A stretch of DNA of 64,000 bases. Source: an uncultured Clostridia bacterium (GTDB taxonomy: Bacteria; Bacillota; Clostridia; Oscillospirales; Ruminococcaceae). Position 1 is the first letter of the stretch; each line of letters begins with the position of its first letter. Positions 51,354 to 61,387 of this stretch are shown one piece after another. The notes under the pieces are model-generated. The model was not told the origin of the DNA. It did not search any database and was given only the letters and a program-made list of their open reading frames with translations. The position numbers and the translations under genes are program-made. Location: contig CAMVNQ010000016.1 in the NCBI GenBank assembly GCA_947168885.1, positions 21,341-85,340 of the forward strand, given 5' to 3'.

Positions 51354-53066
51354 TCAGACTGCTTCAAGAGCGGAATAAACGTCTTCAAATGTTGCGTCCT
51401 TGTCAAGACCGAGCATAGCGAGCATTTCTTCCTTTTCTTCGCCTGAGGATCTGAGAATATTGTTTGCACGCTTTTCCGTAAGCTTCTTGAATGCGGCATC
51501 GTAAGCGTCGTCGGATATTTTTTCCGAGCTGTCGGGAAGATCTACGCCGAGCCGCATAATGGCCGCGCGTTTTGCTTCTTCATCTGTGATCGTTTTGCCG
51601 CGCACGCCGAGATTTGCTTCATCGTCTTCATCGAGCTGCATTGCGCTTGCCTGCTGTTTGATCTTATCGACTTTCTCGGCAAGGTACGCATCAACGACTT
51701 CGTGTTTGCTTTTCGCGAGTTTTTCCTTCTCGTCATTTCCTTTTTTATAGTCTGTAAGACCGCCTATGGTCTTTGTTGCACCCGCGATCGCGGAAAGCCC
51801 CGTTCCTATCAGCCCGAGGATGCCGCCGGTGTTTCCGAGCAGCTTTGCTGTACCGCTGAGACCCGCGCTGAGCATTCCGATGCCTCCGCCTATCATTCCG
51901 ATAAGCTCCTTGGTCGATTCTTCAGAACGCAGTTTGTGAAGCTTCGATGCCTGTGCCATAGCGTATTTCTGTGCTTTCGCTGTGTGACGGCGCTTTCTTG
52001 CGAGCTTTAATTCCTGCGTTTCTTCCTCGGTCAGCTCGGAAGTTTTGCGGTTCTTGTATTTTCCTATCGTATTGCGGCTTGCTGTAAGGGCATTATCGGC
52101 CTCCGTGCTTTTTTGATCCATGTATCTTTCCGTGTCTTCGGAAGCTTTTTTATGGTCGGCTTTTTCCGCGCGGTTAGCCGTGTAATTTAGAATGTTAGCG
52201 ATAAAACTTGTGGTGCCGCTTGCTATATCGAGTGCGCCGCCTATTTTCTGCGACCCTGAACCTTCTACACGCGCGCTCTCTCCGAACAGTCCGAGGTTGC
52301 CGCCTCTGCTCAATCCGTTGGTTATCTCTGCCGCACCCGAGAATGCGCCTGAAGCGGCTCTGTATTTTGCGGCACGTCGTTTGTACTTGTTCTTGTCTCT
52401 GCGGGAGCGGTAAATATTGGATCCGAGATTTATTCCCGCGCCTATGGTTCCGGACACGTTTCCTGTGATACCGATGCTGTCAAAGACATCCTTTGACGTG
52501 TCGTGGTTCCGGACGGTGCTGGCACTCTTCTTGGTCGTGTCCCATACTTTCCGCGCGGCACTTCCGGCAGCTTCTTTGCCGGCCGAAATTCCGAACGCGC
52601 CTGCGCCTATGCCGGCTCCAATACCGCCGCCGGCGTAAGTGATGCCTGATGCGACGTAAGGACCCAGAGCAGATGCCGCGGCTCCGCCGATGCTTCCGTA
52701 ACCGAGGTACGAGGCTATACTGTCTGCTTTCGCGTTATTTTTTAAACGGGACGTATGTGTGATGTTGTCGTCATCGACCGATGCGCTGTCTTTTTCTTCT
52801 TTTTTCTGCTTATATTCAACAACAAGTTTCTCTCTGAGGACTTTGCGGCGTGCATTATTGCTGTCGTGCCTTACGTTGCTCCTGCCGTTGTCCTCTTCTT
52901 CGTCGCCGTCGTCCTGTCCGAGGTTCCCGAGAATATCCTCCGGTGCGGGCTGCTGTATGACAGAATCGTTCTGATCCTCGTGGTTGTCTTCCTGTACAGC
53001 ATTATCATCAGTGTTATTAACGGTAACGCGGGCTTCCTGATTGTCTTTGGGTTTGGTCTGAGGCAT
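51354..53066 (-). CDS. Unknown glycine-zipper protein with charged termini
   Basis: 570 residues; GGAG upstream of ATG 53066. I do not recognise a family. Residues 1-115 are acidic and disordered-looking (Asp/Glu/Asn/Gln-rich). Residues 119-168 are a Gly/Ala-rich zipper (GYGSIGGAAASALGPYVASG, then repeated GxGxG). Further Gly-rich segments lie near 198-215 and 255-290, and a strong hydrophobic glycine-zipper pair at about 387-438 (MIGGGIGMLSAGLSG, GLIGTGLSAIAGATK). Between them are Lys/Glu-rich helical, coiled-coil-like stretches. No signal peptide. Glycine zippers often insert in or oligomerise on membranes. It is divergent from the gene at 53421-54788. Confidence 0.65.
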   Translation of the reverse strand: MPQTKPKDNQEARVTVNNTDDNAVQEDNHEDQNDSVIQQPAPEDILGNLGQDDGDEEEDNGRSNVRHDSNNARRKVLREKLVVEYKQKKEEKDSASVDDDNITHTSRLKNNAKADSIASYLGYGSIGGAAASALGPYVASGITYAGGGIGAGIGAGAFGISAGKEAAGSAARKVWDTTKKSASTVRNHDTSKDVFDSIGITGNVSGTIGAGINLGSNIYRSRRDKNKYKRRAAKYRAASGAFSGAAEITNGLSRGGNLGLFGESARVEGSGSQKIGGALDIASGTTSFIANILNYTANRAEKADHKKASEDTERYMDQKSTEADNALTASRNTIGKYKNRKTSELTEEETQELKLARKRRHTAKAQKYAMAQASKLHKLRSEESTKELIGMIGGGIGMLSAGLSGTAKLLGNTGGILGLIGTGLSAIAGATKTIGGLTDYKKGNDEKEKLAKSKHEVVDAYLAEKVDKIKQQASAMQLDEDDEANLGVRGKTITDEEAKRAAIMRLGVDLPDSSEKISDDAYDAAFKKLTEKRANNILRSSGEEKEEMLAMLGLDKDATFEDVYSALEAV

Positions 53067-53103
53067 GAACGATCACTCCAGTACAAATAAGATATATACA
53101 CTT

Positions 53104-53132
53104 ATTATAACAGATAACTGTTGTATTTGCAA
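53104..53132 (-). promoter_or_regulatory. Promoter of the glycine-zipper protein gene
   Basis: Minus strand TTGCAA (53127-53132), 17 bases, TATAAT (53104-53109). Confidence 0.75.
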
Positions 53133-53307
53133 GTATTCTATAAAAAAACATAGCATAAAATTAAAAACATCTGTATTGACGGGAATATGATACTTCAAAC
53201 TTTATCGCCGGAGAGCGGAATAATACGGCTGCCGCCGATAGCGAGGACGGAAAAATACAATATATTGTGCCGTAAATTAAAAAAATCGGTAAATGTTGTA
53301 AAAAAGT

Positions 53308-53336
53308 ATTGCAAAAAGAAAAATTTTGTGGTATTA
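53308..53336 (+). promoter_or_regulatory. Promoter of the signal-peptidase-like gene
   Basis: TTGCAA (53308-53313), 17 bases, TATTAT (53331-53336). The stretch 53133-53307 between the divergent promoters has no gene; it includes a GC-richer patch near 53200-53255. Confidence 0.65.
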
Positions 53337-53420
53337 TATATGTGTATGATATTTTTATAACATGATCATTACTTTTACAGGGTATTTCTGTACCCGTGTC
53401 ATATAGAGAGGTTTTTTGAA

Positions 53421-54788
53421 ATGAGCCTTAAAAATAAAGCGTTCCAGACCGTCCTGCTCATCATCTGCGGACTGTTTTTCGTACTCGCGATATTCCTTGG
53501 CGTCACCGCGGTCATTTACGCGGGCGGCGACGGAGCCCCGAATATCTTCGGATCAAATATATATCTTGTCAAGACCGACGCGTTCGGCTTCCTGCATGAC
53601 GGGACCGCCGTCATTGCGAGCAAGGTGCCGAATGCAGAGATTCAGCCCACGAACATCGTGATATTTAACCTTGAGAACGGAAAGCCCGCTCTTGCGCAGG
53701 TGATAACGAGCAATCTTTATGACGGTGTTTACAGTTTCAGCGTCCTCACCGAGAACAACGCCGAAATAACCCTTTCCCAGAGTCAGGTCGTCGCAAAAGG
53801 CATGAGCTACTCCGACTTCCTCGGCGGACTCATATCGTTTGCAACTTCTCCGTTCGGTATGCTTATGATAGCGATAGTGCCGAGCATCATCATAATAATC
53901 CTTGAGATCGTGAAGTTCGCCGGAAGGATAATGCCGCAGCCCGAGATCGAGACCATAAAGAAACAGTACGAGGTCCCGACATACAGTCCCGCGGCAGACA
54001 GACCCGTGAGAGAAAGACGAGGCGCTGCCGAAGCGGCGAGGGCGTACCGTAACGCTTCGCTTGACAGCAGCATTGGCATCTATGACACCGGAATGAGTGA
54101 GACCTCCGCCCCCGCGCGAAGACCGGCACAGGAAATGCGCGGAGATTATGCCGAGATAGCCGCACGCCAACAGGCTGCGCATCAGCAGTCGCCGTTGTTT
54201 ATTTCACCGACCCGCCGTCCTCAGCAGACACAGCCCCGCAACACCATGCCGCTATCGTCAAAGAAGCTCAATGAGGCTATCGAGCAGACGAAAGCAGAAC
54301 ACGAGCTTGCGGATATGAAGAAAGTACGCTCACAGATAGTCAAGGATATACAGAAGACTCGCGGTGCCGCAATAGCGGCGGAAAAGGAGTTCGAGCGCAG
54401 CGAAAAGATAATCAGCGAAGCCGCGAGAAAGACCGCCGATCTTGCAAAGACAGCGGTGCTTGACGAGCTTTCAAAAAAGCGTACCTCCGAACTCTCAAAC
54501 GCTGCAGCCCGCGCGGCATCACTGCGTTCCACACCCGCCAGACCTAACAGTCAGAGCGGACGTCCGCAGCTCAGCGCTCCCGGTTCCCAGTCCAGACGCA
54601 TACAGCGTCCGCTTCAAAAGCCGTCCTTGCAGCAGGAAGAGAACGTGCGCCAGTATAACCCGGGTAGGGGAACAACGACCACGACTTCTATCCCGAGACT
54701 CGATTCTCTGCTCCGTGAGGATTCGGACAGCGGTGCTCCGTATAATATCGACGATATTCTTGCGGGACTCGACCGCCGCAGTCAATAA
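53421..54788 (+). CDS. Membrane protein with catalytically dead signal-peptidase-like domain and long cytoplasmic tail
   Basis: 455 residues. Membrane helix at about 10-33; an extracellular domain (about 40-140) with the S26/SipW-like order (an 'SM'-like region, then IVIFNL..GKPALAQVI, then LSQSQVVAKGMSYSDFLGGLISFATSPFG), then a second helix (about 145-168), the SipW-type topology. The Ser of the usual Ser-Met motif reads as part of KTDAFGFLHDG and the HRI-type segment is AQV, so the catalytic residues are gone. The cytoplasmic tail (about 170-455) has a Gln/Pro/Arg-rich stretch, an approximately 90-residue coiled coil (about 278-370) and a disordered end. Possible scaffold or sensor; function unknown. 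Homology is by pattern and needs a structure check. Confidence 0.6.
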   Translation: MSLKNKAFQTVLLIICGLFFVLAIFLGVTAVIYAGGDGAPNIFGSNIYLVKTDAFGFLHDGTAVIASKVPNAEIQPTNIVIFNLENGKPALAQVITSNLYDGVYSFSVLTENNAEITLSQSQVVAKGMSYSDFLGGLISFATSPFGMLMIAIVPSIIIIILEIVKFAGRIMPQPEIETIKKQYEVPTYSPAADRPVRERRGAAEAARAYRNASLDSSIGIYDTGMSETSAPARRPAQEMRGDYAEIAARQQAAHQQSPLFISPTRRPQQTQPRNTMPLSSKKLNEAIEQTKAEHELADMKKVRSQIVKDIQKTRGAAIAAEKEFERSEKIISEAARKTADLAKTAVLDELSKKRTSELSNAAARAASLRSTPARPNSQSGRPQLSAPGSQSRRIQRPLQKPSLQQEENVRQYNPGRGTTTTTSIPRLDSLLREDSDSGAPYNIDDILAGLDRRSQ

Positions 54789-54824
54789 TTTGCAGTTTTC
54801 ATCTTTTTCATGATATTGTCCGGG

Positions 54825-54857
54825 ACCCCGCCGGTGACAGGAAGTCACCGGCGGGGT
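54825..54857 (+). terminator. Strong hairpin terminator
   Basis: A 14-bp perfect stem, ACCCCGCCGGTGAC (54825-54838) with GTCACCGGCGGGGT (54844-54857), followed by TTCCGGTTTCC. The T tract is weak but the stem is very stable. Confidence 0.75.
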
Positions 54858-54901
54858 TTCCGGTTTCCTGCAAAAAATTTTCTCGTTGTAAAAAAAAATA
54901 C

Positions 54902-54930
54902 TTGACAAAATGAGATTTTTGTGTTATCAT
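54902..54930 (+). promoter_or_regulatory. Promoter of tRNA-Gly
   Basis: TTGACA (54902-54907), 17 bases, TATCAT (54925-54930), just above the tRNA at 54948. Confidence 0.75.
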
Positions 54931-54947
54931 TATAAGGCATTAAAAAT

Positions 54948-55021
54948 GCGGGTGTAGTTCAATGGTAGAATGTCAGCCTTCCAAGCTGAACACGTGGGTT
55001 CGATTCCCATCACCCGCTCCA
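54948..55021 (+). tRNA. tRNA-Gly (anticodon UCC)
   Basis: Acceptor GCGGGTG pairs with CACCCGC; D arm around AGTTCAATGGTAGAA; anticodon stem TCAGC/GCTGA with loop CTTCCAA (TCC); T arm GTGGGTTCGATTCCCAT; CCA encoded. 74 bases including CCA. Confidence 0.96.
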
Positions 55022-55141
55022 ATGCGTATGCGCTGTGACTTCGTAATTGTGTTGTGCAGATGTCTTTTCTATCTTACAGATCAAAGAGAAAGTCTGCCAT
55101 TCGTTGTTTAGTAGGCGATTCGCAGCGATATTTTTTTATAT

Positions 55142-55218
<77 letters not shown>

Positions 55219-55270
55219 GCCGCGGACGCGCGGCGGCGATTCCGTCTCGGGTTTACCTGAGGCGGGATAT

Positions 55271-55801
55271 TTTTCTGCCACGCTGTCCAGAGTGCAGATA
55301 TACTTTCTGTAACGCAATCCCACGGCATTCGCCGTTTCGCCGTATGTTACTCCGGTAGCATACGGTATTTTTCTGCCACGCTGTCCAGAGCTCAGATATA
55401 CTTTCTGTAACGCAATCCCACGGCATTCGCCGTTTCGCCGTATGTTACTCCGGTAGCATACGGTATTTTTCTGCCACGCTGTCCAGAGCTCAGATATACT
55501 TTCTGTAACGCAATCCCACGGCATTCGCCGTTTCGCCGTATGTTACTCCGGTAGCATACGGTATTTTTCTGCCACGCTGTCCAGAGCTCAGATATACTTT
55601 CTGTAACGCAATCCCACGGCATTCGCCGTTTCGCCGTATGTTACTCCGGTAGCATACGGTATTTTTCTGCCACGCTGTCCAGAGCTCAGATATACTTTCT
55701 GTAACGCAATCCCACGGCATTCGCCGTTTCGCCGTATGTTACTCCGGTAGCATACGGTATTTTTCTGCCACGCTGTCCAGAGTGCAGATATACTTTTGGT
55801 A
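55271..55801. repeat. Tandem array of a 98-bp repeat, five full copies and one partial
   Basis: Units start at 55271, 55369, 55467, 55565, 55663 and 55761 (the last partial), with an exact period of 98. Each begins TTTTCTGCCACGCTGTCCAG and includes the hairpin CGTATG-N12-CATACG. Copies look the same except that the first and last have GAGTGCAG where the inner ones have GAGCTCAG. Because 98 is not a multiple of 3, reading frames shift between units, so it is not a protein repeat. It lies between tRNA-Arg and the pnt operon terminator. Confidence 0.93.
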
Positions 55802-55831
55802 ACAAAATCACATCTTTACAAGACAAAAAGT

Positions 55832-55877
55832 AATACAGCCCGCAAACGGTATAAACAAACCGATCGCGGGCTGTATT
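55832..55877 (-). terminator. Terminator of the pnt operon
   Basis: AATACAGCCCGC (55832-55843) pairs with GCGGGCTGTATT (55866-55877); on the minus strand it continues ACTTTTTGTC. Confidence 0.88.
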
Positions 55878-55899
55878 TCTTTTGTTTTTGATTTATATA

Positions 55900-57336
55900 T
55901 TATGTTTCGTCAAACTCGCTTACAAGCGCCGAGACAGTCTGTTTTGCGTCGCCGTAGATCATTACGGTGTTGTCGTTGGTGAACAGAGGGTTTTCAACGC
56001 CTGAGAATCCTGCGCCTTTTCCGCGCTTGAGCACGAATACCGTGCGGGCTTCAAACGCGTTGATTATCGGCATTCCGTAGAGCGGTGATGTCTCGTCGTT
56101 TATCGCGGACGGGTTGACAACGTCGTTCGCACCGATAACGATAGCAACATCTGTGTTGGGCATCTGCGGGTTCATCTCATCGGCAGTCTTTAACTGCTCA
56201 TACGGAACATTCGCTTCGGCAAGCAGTACGTTCATGTGTCCGGGCATACGTCCCGCAACAGGATGTATCGCGAAGCTTACTTCCGCACCGTTGGCTTCGA
56301 GTTTGTCGCAGAGTTCCTTTACTGCGTGCTGTGCCTGAGCAACCGCCATACCGTAGCCGGGTATGAATACCACCGAGCTTGCCGCTTCGAGAACGAGGTA
56401 CGCGTCCTCAACGGACATGGAGCGGGGCTCTTTCTGCTCGCCCGCAGCGCCTTTCTTCTTCGCGGCGCTGTTGTTGCCGAAAAGGAGGCTTCCGAGCGTG
56501 CGGTTCATAGCCTTGCACATGATAAGCGTGAGTATAAGTCCCGATGTTCCGACGAGACAGCCGGAAACAACTAGCACAGAGTTGCTTATCGCAAGACCCG
56601 CGAATGCGGCTGCAAGACCGGAGAACGCGTTGAGCAGCGAGATTATAACGGGCATATCGCCTCCGCCGATAGCTATTACCATTGTGAAGCCGAGTATCAG
56701 GAATGCCGCGGTAACGATGATGACACCGATCATTCCTGCATTCGCGTCAATCAGTCCCGCGATGCTGAGAGCATAGATGCAGACTCCGGCAAGACCGGCA
56801 AGCGCAAGCAGGGCATTTATGAAGTTCTTGCCGGGGATATTCACATTCTTCTTGAACATCTTGCCGGACAGCTTTCCCCATGCGACCACAGAGCCTGTGA
56901 ATGCTATCGCGCCTATTGCAATCGTAAGACCGAGAGCTATGGACGAGAACACGTTTATCTCACCGTCGGTAAGGTACTGTGTAAGCGCAACAAGCAGCGA
57001 CGACAAACCGCCGAAGCCGTTGAACAGAGCGACAAGCTGCGGCATTCCGGTCATTTCGACTTTCTTTGCCCATATCGCGCCGATTATACCGCCGAGGAGT
57101 ATAGCTGCTGCTGCCCATATATAAGCGTTTTTGAAAATATCGTTAAAGAGCGTGTCGGTCACTTTCTTTTCTAGCAGAACGGTCACTACTGCGATAAGCA
57201 TACCGACCGAGGACATAAGGTTGCCCTTTCTCGCGGTATCTGCCTTTCCGAGCAGCTTTATGCCCCTGATGAAAAGAACGGCGGAGACCATATAAAGTAT
57301 CGTTGTCAGTATTACACTGATGCTTTCCCAATTCAC
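55900..57336 (-). CDS. pntB: NAD(P) transhydrogenase subunit beta
   Basis: 478 residues. About nine N-terminal membrane helices (proton channel, GDMPVIISLLNAFSGLAAAFAG near 225) and a C-terminal NADP-binding domain (SVEDAYLVLEAASSVVFIPGYGMAVAQAQHAVKEL near 300, then MPNTDVAIVIGANDVVNPSA near 405). With the two alpha polypeptides it couples proton entry to hydride transfer from NADH to NADP+. It overlaps the small alpha-2 gene by 4 bases. Last gene of the operon. Confidence 0.97.
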   Translation of the reverse strand: MNWESISVILTTILYMVSAVLFIRGIKLLGKADTARKGNLMSSVGMLIAVVTVLLEKKVTDTLFNDIFKNAYIWAAAAILLGGIIGAIWAKKVEMTGMPQLVALFNGFGGLSSLLVALTQYLTDGEINVFSSIALGLTIAIGAIAFTGSVVAWGKLSGKMFKKNVNIPGKNFINALLALAGLAGVCIYALSIAGLIDANAGMIGVIIVTAAFLILGFTMVIAIGGGDMPVIISLLNAFSGLAAAFAGLAISNSVLVVSGCLVGTSGLILTLIMCKAMNRTLGSLLFGNNSAAKKKGAAGEQKEPRSMSVEDAYLVLEAASSVVFIPGYGMAVAQAQHAVKELCDKLEANGAEVSFAIHPVAGRMPGHMNVLLAEANVPYEQLKTADEMNPQMPNTDVAIVIGANDVVNPSAINDETSPLYGMPIINAFEARTVFVLKRGKGAGFSGVENPLFTNDNTVMIYGDAKQTVSALVSEFDET

Positions 57337-57641
57337 TTCTTATCGTCTCCTTTCTTCTTGAACATTTCGAGCATCCTGTCTGTTACCATATAGCCGCCGA
57401 TAACATTTATCGCGGCAAGAAGTATCGCCAGAAATCCGAATATCGCACCCACAAGTCCGTCGGTATGCAGAGCCACAGCCGTTGCCGAAACGGCACCGAC
57501 GATCGTGATTCCGGAGATCGCGTTCGTGCCGGACATAAGCGGCGTGTGCAGCTGCGAAGGCACCTTTGAGATAAGCTCGACGCCGAGAAATCCCGCGATC
57601 ACGAATACAAATACGAGAAGTAATATTTCACCTACAGCCAT
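57333..57641 (-). CDS. NAD(P) transhydrogenase subunit alpha, membrane part
   Basis: 102 residues with three or four membrane helices; FVIAGFLGVELISKVPSQLHTPLMSGTNAISGITIVGA is the hallmark of the PntA C-terminal (alpha-2) segment. In E. coli this is fused to the NAD-binding part; here it is a separate gene, the three-subunit form. It sits 1 base after the alpha-1 gene and overlaps pntB by 4. Confidence 0.95.
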   Translation of the reverse strand: MAVGEILLLVFVFVIAGFLGVELISKVPSQLHTPLMSGTNAISGITIVGAVSATAVALHTDGLVGAIFGFLAILLAAINVIGGYMVTDRMLEMFKKKGDDKK

Positions 57642-57642
57642 C

Positions 57643-58773
57643 TTACTTATCCCCCTTGAATCTTTCGTGTATTATCTTTCCGCCCTGTGTTAAGAGGCAG
57701 CCCTTCATTATCTCGTCTTCGAGCTTCACATCGAGCTCCTTTGTCTCCTTGTTGTAGAAGTGTGTGAGGAACGCGGTGAAGTTTCCGGAGAGCATCTTCG
57801 ACGCATCATACGGCACCTGTCTTTCGAGCAGATCGCCGGACATGATTATAACGCCGTTATCGGTGACAACTTCCTCGAAGAGCTTCGAGCCTTCCACGTT
57901 TCCGCCCGTGGAGACTGCCATATCCACTACGACAGCGCCGGGCTTCATACGGTCGAGAACGTCCTTTCCTATAAGGCGCGGAGCCTTGCGTCCGAACACC
58001 TTCGCGGTCGTGATGACTATATCGGAGCGCTCACAGACTTTCGCCTGTCCCTCCTTCTGCTTTGCGAGCTGTTCGGGCGTAAGCTCCTTCGCGTAGCCCT
58101 GATCGGTCTGACCCATTTCTCCGAGGTCGATCTTCACGAAGCTCGCGCCGAGGGATTTTACCTGATCCTCGACAACGGGGCGGGTATCGAACGCGTCAAC
58201 TCTTGCACCGAGACGTTTTGCGGTAGCTATCGCCTGGAGCCCCGCAACGCCTACGCCGATAATGAACGCACGAGCCGGATTTATCGTACCGGAGGGCGTT
58301 ACCATCATCGGAAGTATCTTCGGCATACGCGCCGCAGCGTTCACGACAGCCACATATCCCGCGAGAGATGTCTGAGACGACTGAACGTCCATTTTCTGCG
58401 CAAGCGTGGTTCTCGGTATCATTTCGAGAGACACCGCCTGCAAGCCCGCAGCCGCCATTTTACCGAGCAGTTCCTTCTCGTTGAACGGGTCGAGGTAGCT
58501 TAAATGCAGCGTGTCCTGCTCAATGCCTTCGATGCTTTCGGGCTTCATTATACGCAGAACAATATCGCTGCCCTTATAGCCCTCCTCGTTGGAAGCCACA
58601 AGAACAGCGCCTGCTTTCTCATAAGCTTCGTCATTGAAGCCGCTTTTTTTGCCCGTACCTCTGACCGCTCTGATCTCGTATCCCATTCCTACGAGCTTTT
58701 TCACGTCATCGGGAACAAGCGGAGTCCGCGTTTCGCGCGGGTCGGTCTCCTTACATACCAGAATTTTTTTCAT
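57643..58773 (-). CDS. pntA: NAD(P) transhydrogenase subunit alpha, NAD-binding part
   Basis: 376 residues from ATG 58773 (GAAAGGAG upstream), giving the family start MKKILVCKETDPRETRTPLVPDDVKKLV; the longer frame is unsupported. Alanine-dehydrogenase-like fold with a nucleotide-binding RAFIIGVGVAGLQAIATAKRLGARVDAFD near 170 and the mobile-loop region around 230-250. It binds NAD(H) on the cytoplasmic side. First gene of the pnt operon. The operon neighbours gdhA, suiting an NADPH supply for glutamate synthesis (inference). Confidence 0.95.
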   Translation of the reverse strand: MKKILVCKETDPRETRTPLVPDDVKKLVGMGYEIRAVRGTGKKSGFNDEAYEKAGAVLVASNEEGYKGSDIVLRIMKPESIEGIEQDTLHLSYLDPFNEKELLGKMAAAGLQAVSLEMIPRTTLAQKMDVQSSQTSLAGYVAVVNAAARMPKILPMMVTPSGTINPARAFIIGVGVAGLQAIATAKRLGARVDAFDTRPVVEDQVKSLGASFVKIDLGEMGQTDQGYAKELTPEQLAKQKEGQAKVCERSDIVITTAKVFGRKAPRLIGKDVLDRMKPGAVVVDMAVSTGGNVEGSKLFEEVVTDNGVIIMSGDLLERQVPYDASKMLSGNFTAFLTHFYNKETKELDVKLEDEIMKGCLLTQGGKIIHERFKGDK

Positions 58774-58821
58774 ACTTTCTCCTTTCGGTTTTAATGAAAT
58801 ATTGGCTGAAATACAGCTAAA

Positions 58822-58850
58822 CAGTACCGTGCATCTTACACACGGTACTG
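58822..58850 (-). terminator. Hairpin between the 39-residue gene and pntA
   Basis: CAGTACCGTG (58822-58831) pairs perfectly with CACGGTACTG (58841-58850). Only a short TTTAG follows on the minus strand, so termination may be partial. Confidence 0.6.
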
Positions 58851-58864
58851 CTTGTTGCCAAGGT

Positions 58865-58984
58865 TTAATCCCACGCTTCGGTGTCCTGCGAATATTCGCT
58901 GTTCGCGATATTGTCTGTATGTTCCGCAGTTCTTGTCTCACCGATCAGCATTTCGGGGTGTTCAATGCTTATGAAGTTTTCCAT
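58865..58984 (-). CDS. 39-residue acidic protein downstream of gdhA
   Basis: ATG 58984 follows AGGAGG at ideal spacing. The product begins MENFISIEHPEMLIGETRTA and ends YSQDTEAWD; it is acidic and soluble with no helix long enough for a membrane. It lies 23 bases after the gdhA stop and before a hairpin, so it is probably translated from the gdhA transcript. I recognise no family. The strong ribosome site and clean spacing support a real gene. Confidence 0.6.
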   Translation of the reverse strand: MENFISIEHPEMLIGETRTAEHTDNIANSEYSQDTEAWD

Positions 58985-59007
58985 AAGTCCTCCTACAGTA
59001 TATACCT

Positions 59008-60348
<1,341 letters not shown>

Positions 60349-60370
60349 TTACCTCCAAAAATTAATGCAT

Positions 60371-60436
60371 TGCGGCGTTACCTGTTATCGCGGCTGTGTA
60401 ATGCCCGCCCGATAATGCCGCAGTGAGAATAAAAAA
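60371..60436 (-). promoter_or_regulatory. Structured gdhA leader with possible attenuator
   Basis: TGCGGC (minus of 60417-60422) pairs with GCCGCA (minus of 60371-60376), with TTATCG/CGATAA nested inside, close above the ribosome site. Further upstream a GTCGGTAC...GTACACGGAC dyad is followed by TTTTTT and a second T run (60430-60436), resembling an attenuator. ANTAR proteins act on such leaders. Confidence 0.45.
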
Positions 60437-60532
60437 ACGCCCGAAAAAAGCCGTCCGTGTACCCGTAAAAAGTACCGACGAGCATTTTCCGACGCCATTG
60501 CCGAAAATATAAAACCGCAAAATCACTTATAT

Positions 60533-60561
60533 ATTTTACTATACAGCTATATAAAAGTCAA
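60533..60561 (-). promoter_or_regulatory. Promoter of gdhA
   Basis: Minus strand TTGACT (60556-60561), 17 bases, TAAAAT (60533-60538). This implies a leader of about 185 bases. Confidence 0.75.
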
Positions 60562-60607
60562 TTTTGTAAATGCCGCAAAAAACAGACATACAGCCGCACG
60601 ATTCCGA

Positions 60608-61387
60608 CTACTTTCTGTTCTTTACTTCAAGCGGGCGCTTGCCCGTATATTTGTGGAATTCCGCGGTAAAGTAGTCCGCGGTGGCGAAGCCGAGCATACC
60701 GGCTATCTCACCTACCTTGTACCTGCCGGAAAGCAGGAGCTTCTCCGCGTACCGCATACGGAACCGCTTGTAGAACTCCCCGAATGTCATTCCCACACGC
60801 TTGCGGAACATTCTCCCGAAGTAATCCTTGTTGAATCCGAAATACTCTGCCGCGTCCTGCGTGGATATGACCTTACCCTCGTTTTCGGAGATGTAGTTCT
60901 GTATCTTCTGCAGGAACAGGCTGTCTGCTTCCGTTTCCGCAAGCTCGGCAAAATATTCCCCGACAGCTTCGGTGTAACTGCCCGAAGCCTCTGTCGTTTT
61001 TATGTGCTCGACTGCCCGGAGCAGAGCCTCACGGATATTCTGTTCGCTCACCGGTTCGGTCAGACAGTCAACGGTGCCGTTAAGAAAACATTCACGAATC
61101 GTCTTCGGGTCTCCCGAACCTATGACTATACACACCGGTCCGTCCCTTATCCCGGACAGCTCCGAGGTGAAAGCGGCGGGGTCCATATCCGGAAGCTTCT
61201 CACGAAACACCACAAGATCGACCTTGCTGCTCCGTATATACCGGAGCGCTATCCTCTGCGATATTGCGTGACCTGCTGTCTCAAAACCGCATTCCCGCCA
61301 TACGGAACTGCGCCTGTACCTTTCCGAAGCGTCCGGGTCGCTGTCTGCGAAAAGCAGTTTGTAACGATATTTTCCTATGGTTCTCAC
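60608..61387 (-). CDS. AraC-family regulator with phosphorylation-deficient receiver domain
   Basis: 259 residues. N-terminal receiver-like domain (about 8-125): the acidic pair is present (LFADSDPDA), but the phospho-accepting Asp position reads Arg (DLVVFREKLPDMD) and the conserved Lys reads Glu (DCLTEPVS), so it cannot work as a normal response regulator. C-terminal AraC DNA-binding domain (about 160-259): QDAAEYFGFNKDYFGRMFRKRVGMTFGEFYKRFRMRYAEKLLL and a second helix-turn-helix VGEIAGMLGFATADYFTAEFHKYTGKRP. It overlaps the ANTAR gene by 4 bases, so the two are made together. The gdhA region is the obvious candidate target. Confidence 0.87.
   Translation of the reverse strand: MRTIGKYRYKLLFADSDPDASERYRRSSVWRECGFETAGHAISQRIALRYIRSSKVDLVVFREKLPDMDPAAFTSELSGIRDGPVCIVIGSGDPKTIRECFLNGTVDCLTEPVSEQNIREALLRAVEHIKTTEASGSYTEAVGEYFAELAETEADSLFLQKIQNYISENEGKVISTQDAAEYFGFNKDYFGRMFRKRVGMTFGEFYKRFRMRYAEKLLLSGRYKVGEIAGMLGFATADYFTAEFHKYTGKRPLEVKNRK

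Noticed and set aside
55392..55720. Series of 76-residue open frames with identical sequence on the minus strand
   Set aside because: They arise from the non-coding 98-bp repeat read in shifting frames; no ribosome site or conserved protein pattern.
55271..55801. CRISPR array
   Set aside because: Units are contiguous 98-bp copies with no variable spacers, and no cas genes are nearby.
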